A program made the position numbers and the translations under genes. The notes beneath the pieces were generated by a model. The model did no database searches. It was not told the DNA's origin and worked only from the letters and a program-made list of their open reading frames with translations. 8,358 nucleotides of DNA from Sphingomonadales bacterium (GTDB lineage Bacteria > Pseudomonadota > Alphaproteobacteria > Sphingomonadales > Emcibacteraceae). The DNA is taken from assembly GCA_011051815.1 (NCBI GenBank), contig DRKK01000131.1, positions 1 to 8,358 of the forward strand. The letters are read 5' to 3'. The number at the start of each line of letters is the position of its first letter. Position 1 is the first letter of the stretch. This document shows, in pieces, positions 5,930 to 8,358 of the stretch.

Positions 5930-8358
5930 TTAATCCAGAATTTCCCGCCATTCCTGTTCTATTCTATTGTAACGGCCTGAGGACAATGTGTCATACAGGC
6001 TCTGGCTTTTATCCAGCATCTGCCCACCATTTTTGCCCAGGCTCCGAAAATTAAAACGCATTTTGTCCCGGGATGGCTGATACCAGAATATCTCAAACGG
6101 CATGGTCAGATATATGCCTTTATCAAAACTTCCCTGGCCGAAATCATCAGATGACATATCCGTTACAGTCGCCCAGACGCCAATACGTATTCCGTTTCGA
6201 AACCGCCGCGAAATATCAAAAGTCGCGCCATAATCCCCGGCCAGATAACGCCCGGCGCTTAATTTGCTCGTGATATTATATCTGGTATTTTCGTAATAAA
6301 TAGTCGCATGCCCGGTAACCACATTATAATTGCGGAAAGAAAATAGCTGATTAAAATTTCTTTGCTTAACCCAGTTCAGGTCAACGCCGACGGCAAAAGT
6401 ATGATGGTAAGGCCGATAAAGAACTTCTGCCCCAACACCGCCATACATACTTTCCAGTAACCCGCCAGTGAAACGGGCATAAATATTTTTATCCACCTGT
6501 AGGGAATAGCTAAATTGCACCCGATCAATAGCGGTTCGCCCTTCCTTGGCATAACGTGAAATATCACTACGTACTTTTGGAATACCCAATGTTTGATCAA
6601 TGGGAATCTGATCAATATCCCCGACAATATATTGTTTTAACTCAGCCGATAAGACCAATTGCCTACTAACCTGTAGCGCGCCATATAATTTGGCATATAG
6701 GTCCGCCCGAAAGCGGCCATCATCATTACCACCAAAATGGGTCAGAAGATATGGTTTAAGACCCCAGCTATAGGCCATTCCCGGTTGTGGTTTGTAAGGC
6801 TCTTCCTCAGCCTCAACATTCTCTCCTGGTGCCGTAATTTTGCTATTGGCCCAAATTTCTTCTGGACTGCCCTGATAATCATTGGCTTTTTCCAAGTCCC
6901 GTCGCAACAGGGAAATATGGGACAACGCAAGGCCATTTTCCTCAGAAATTATGGTGAATTCTTCTACATTATCGGGCATTGTCCGGGTCAATATACGGGC
7001 CGTACGGCCTATATTTTTTGTTTCTGGAAAATATGGCCCTGTTTCTTTCCTGACCGTAGCCTTTTGAGTAGCAACAGAAATTGAAATTGGTGACAGCCCG
7101 GCCTTTTGCATTTTATCATATGCGGCCTGAGCCGTTATTTTTTCTGCAATAGGCGTATTGCCGTTGCTATTTTTTTCGCGTTGATAAACGGCTGTTTTTT
7201 TGAACTTTTCTACAGCCAGCTGACCAATAGTATCTGACTTTACAGTATTATATTCTCGTATCAGTTTCTTGTTTCGGTCATAAATATATAGCTTCGCCCT
7301 GTTATATTTTATCAGAATAGCCCCGAGCAGTGCCAGATTATCTGCATCATCATGGTCTAATACGGACAGTTTGAAAATAATATTTTCCGGGCCCTGCGTT
7401 ATTTCCAGAACCGTGGCCCCCATGCGGCGCAAACGATCAAATACGACATCATTGCCTTCAATAGTGGCCCTAACCTCTGTTTTAGGCCCGTCCATCAACG
7501 TCGTCTTGCGCCTTTTCAGAATTGGCGCCGGGTCGCTTTCCTTGAACCATTTTCTAAATTTAAGTTTATGAAGATTTTGTTTTAAGGTCAGGCGTATGCC
7601 AATATGTTCCCCCTCCTCAAACCCCAAAGCCACCTCTGCCCAAAAAACAGGTTTATAATTAATCCCGATATTGAAGGCACTCTTGCGCTTTACATTGGGA
7701 AAAAGGGCAATTTTCCGCCTGTCAACACCGCTGTACTCTACTTTCAAGCTTAATCCTCTGATGGGTGGGTGATATTCCGCACCGGCAAAAAAAGCCATAT
7801 CACGGCCTGAGAAGAAACTCCCGCTTCTGATGCCCCCGCTACTTGTTGTTGCTGACCTTTCATCAAAGCTATTGCCAAAAAGGCGGAACAGATTACTCAT
7901 ACCGCCCCGTGACCCCAAATAGCCCCAGGCAAACCCCATTGTGAAGTCAAAGTCATAAAAGCGTTTACTGGCAACCAGATATTCCCCGCCGAAACGGCCT
8001 GTTCCAAAGGCATCCTGAATACCAATGGCCACTTGTGGTCTGTAATTTCCCTCATTCCAAAGACGGATTTTCACATCCAGTGACCGATCAACACCAAGGT
8101 TATTTTGGTTATCATCTGAATAACTTAAAGTCGTTTCCAGCCAAGGGGTCGCTTGCCATGTTGAAAAATACCGGGTTTCCTGGTTATCATAATTGACCCC
8201 AACAGCAATCGTGCCATCCGGCGAAAAACGGGCCGTCCGCATTTCTAAAAGCCCGATGCCCCCAAAATCATTAAAAGAATAGGGCATTTCCTCCGCTACA
8301 GATACGGACAAGGTAAATGGAAACACCCCGACCCCGGCCAGTAATGACAGAACGGAAT
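5930..8358 (-). CDS. yjbH: YjbH-family outer-membrane exopolysaccharide protein (5' end beyond the window)
   Basis: The frame from GTG 8326 encodes 798 residues but stays open to the window edge, adding SVLSLLAGVG. This forms a hydrophobic signal-peptide core ending ..SVSVA before EE, so the true start lies beyond 8358. Numbering below is from the GTG. The mature start, PYSFNDFGGIGLLEMRTARF, is the YjbH (formerly DUF940) hallmark, followed by W.ATPWLE and alternating beta-strand sequence to about 250. A soluble, charged middle (about 260-510) appears to hold two related alpha/beta repeats. A second strand-rich region (about 515-762) ends with KGIYLTMPFEIF and RSLGKNGGQML, also family hallmarks. 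The last residues (REILD) are not a terminal aromatic beta-signal, leaving a tail of about 38 residues after the last strand. In E. coli YjbH belongs to the yjbEFGH operon for an extracellular polysaccharide and is predicted to be an outer-membrane porin-like protein. The tviB-like gene downstream fits that role. Its exact function is unproven. Confidence 0.92.
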   Translation of the reverse strand, partial: SVLSLLAGVGVFPFTLSVSVAEEMPYSFNDFGGIGLLEMRTARFSPDGTIAVGVNYDNQETRYFSTWQATPWLETTLSYSDDNQNNLGVDRSLDVKIRLWNEGNYRPQVAIGIQDAFGTGRFGGEYLVASKRFYDFDFTMGFAWGYLGSRGGMSNLFRLFGNSFDERSATTSSGGIRSGSFFSGRDMAFFAGAEYHPPIRGLSLKVEYSGVDRRKIALFPNVKRKSAFNIGINYKPVFWAEVALGFEEGEHIGIRLTLKQNLHKLKFRKWFKESDPAPILKRRKTTLMDGPKTEVRATIEGNDVVFDRLRRMGATVLEITQGPENIIFKLSVLDHDDADNLALLGAILIKYNRAKLYIYDRNKKLIREYNTVKSDTIGQLAVEKFKKTAVYQREKNSNGNTPIAEKITAQAAYDKMQKAGLSPISISVATQKATVRKETGPYFPETKNIGRTARILTRTMPDNVEEFTIISEENGLALSHISLLRRDLEKANDYQGSPEEIWANSKITAPGENVEAEEEPYKPQPGMAYSWGLKPYLLTHFGGNDDGRFRADLYAKLYGALQVSRQLVLSAELKQYIVGDIDQIPIDQTLGIPKVRSDISRYAKEGRTAIDRVQFSYSLQVDKNIYARFTGGLLESMYGGVGAEVLYRPYHHTFAVGVDLNWVKQRNFNQLFSFRNYNVVTGHATIYYENTRYNITSKLSAGRYLAGDYGATFDISRRFRNGIRIGVWATVTDMSSDDFGQGSFDKGIYLTMPFEIFWYQPSRDKMRFNFRSLGKNGGQMLDKSQSLYDTLSSGRYNRIEQEWREILD
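6902..7126 (-). repeat. YjbH soluble region, second copy of an apparent internal protein repeat
   Basis: Residues about 401-475 (AAYDKMQKAGLSPISI, ATVRKE, NIGRTARILTRTM, VEEFTIISEENGLALS) follow the same order of elements as residues 294-360. Matching positions include FDRLRRMG with YDKMQKAG and LYIYDRNKKLI with FTIISEENGLA. Both copies are followed by basic and acidic linkers. Confidence 0.4.
7247..7447 (-). repeat. YjbH soluble region, first copy of an apparent internal protein repeat
   Basis: Residues about 294-360 follow a helix-G-strand-strand-helix-strand pattern: VVFDRLRRMGATVLEI, then IIFKLS, then NLALLGAILIKY, then AKLYIYDRNKKLI. This lines up by eye with residues about 401-475. It is a protein-level similarity only; the DNA is not obviously repeated. 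Confidence 0.4.
8294..8358 (-). other. Signal peptide (partial) of the YjbH-family protein
   Basis: In-frame codons run from the window edge through the GTG at 8326 and encode a hydrophobic stretch (SVLSLLAGVGVFPFTLSVSVA) with V at -3 and A at -1 before EEMPYS. This fits signal peptidase I cleavage and Sec export. No lipobox cysteine is present, so it does not look like a lipoprotein. The basic n-region and start codon must lie beyond the edge. Confidence 0.72.

Noticed and set aside
5907..5931. Possible terminator between yjbH and the tviB-like gene (T-run on the minus strand after AATG...CATT)
   Set aside because: Only a 4-bp AT-rich stem could be drawn, far too weak for intrinsic termination, so the two genes may still be cotranscribed.

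Overview
The window looks like chromosomal DNA from a free-living Gram-negative bacterium, most likely an alphaproteobacterium. This rests on the outer-membrane YjbH-family protein, the two-subunit KorAB-type oxidoreductase, the style of the ECF sigma-factor start, and near-balanced base composition with AT-rich intergenic gaps. It is inference from protein style; there is no rRNA or other phylogenetic marker here. I see no tRNA, rRNA, CRISPR array, insertion sequence or phage gene.

Left edge (1-222): the first 34 codons of an ECF-type RNA polymerase sigma factor run off the left edge on the minus strand. A good -10 hexamer lies just upstream of it. A strong intrinsic terminator separates it from the next operon.

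korAB (223-3116, minus): a complete two-gene operon for a 2-oxoacid (probably 2-oxoglutarate):ferredoxin oxidoreductase. korA (fused gamma-alpha) comes first and korB (TPP and Fe-S subunit) second, joined by an ATGA overlap. Transcription ends at the 165-199 hairpin.

Divergent gap (3117-3256): AT-rich, with a candidate korA promoter and two TTATC/GATAA inverted repeats about 33 bp apart, which could be operators.

MATE exporter (3257-4585, plus): a DinF-like multidrug/toxin extrusion family membrane protein. Its last 29 bases overlap, tail to tail, the end of the next gene.

Polysaccharide block (4557-8358, minus): a large YjbH-family outer-membrane protein, whose start lies beyond the right edge, is followed 83 bp later by a TviB/WbpO-like nucleotide-sugar dehydrogenase. 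Together they suggest the end of an exopolysaccharide or capsule locus: the dehydrogenase would supply a UDP-N-acetylhexosaminuronic acid and YjbH would act at the outer membrane. The rest of such a locus (YjbE/F/G-like genes, glycosyltransferases) would lie to the right, out of view.

Most of the window is ordinary, recognisable gene content. The points most worth a second look are an apparent internal duplication in the soluble middle of YjbH, the paired dyads upstream of korA, and the YjbH/TviB linkage. I found no convincing evidence of a wholly new system.
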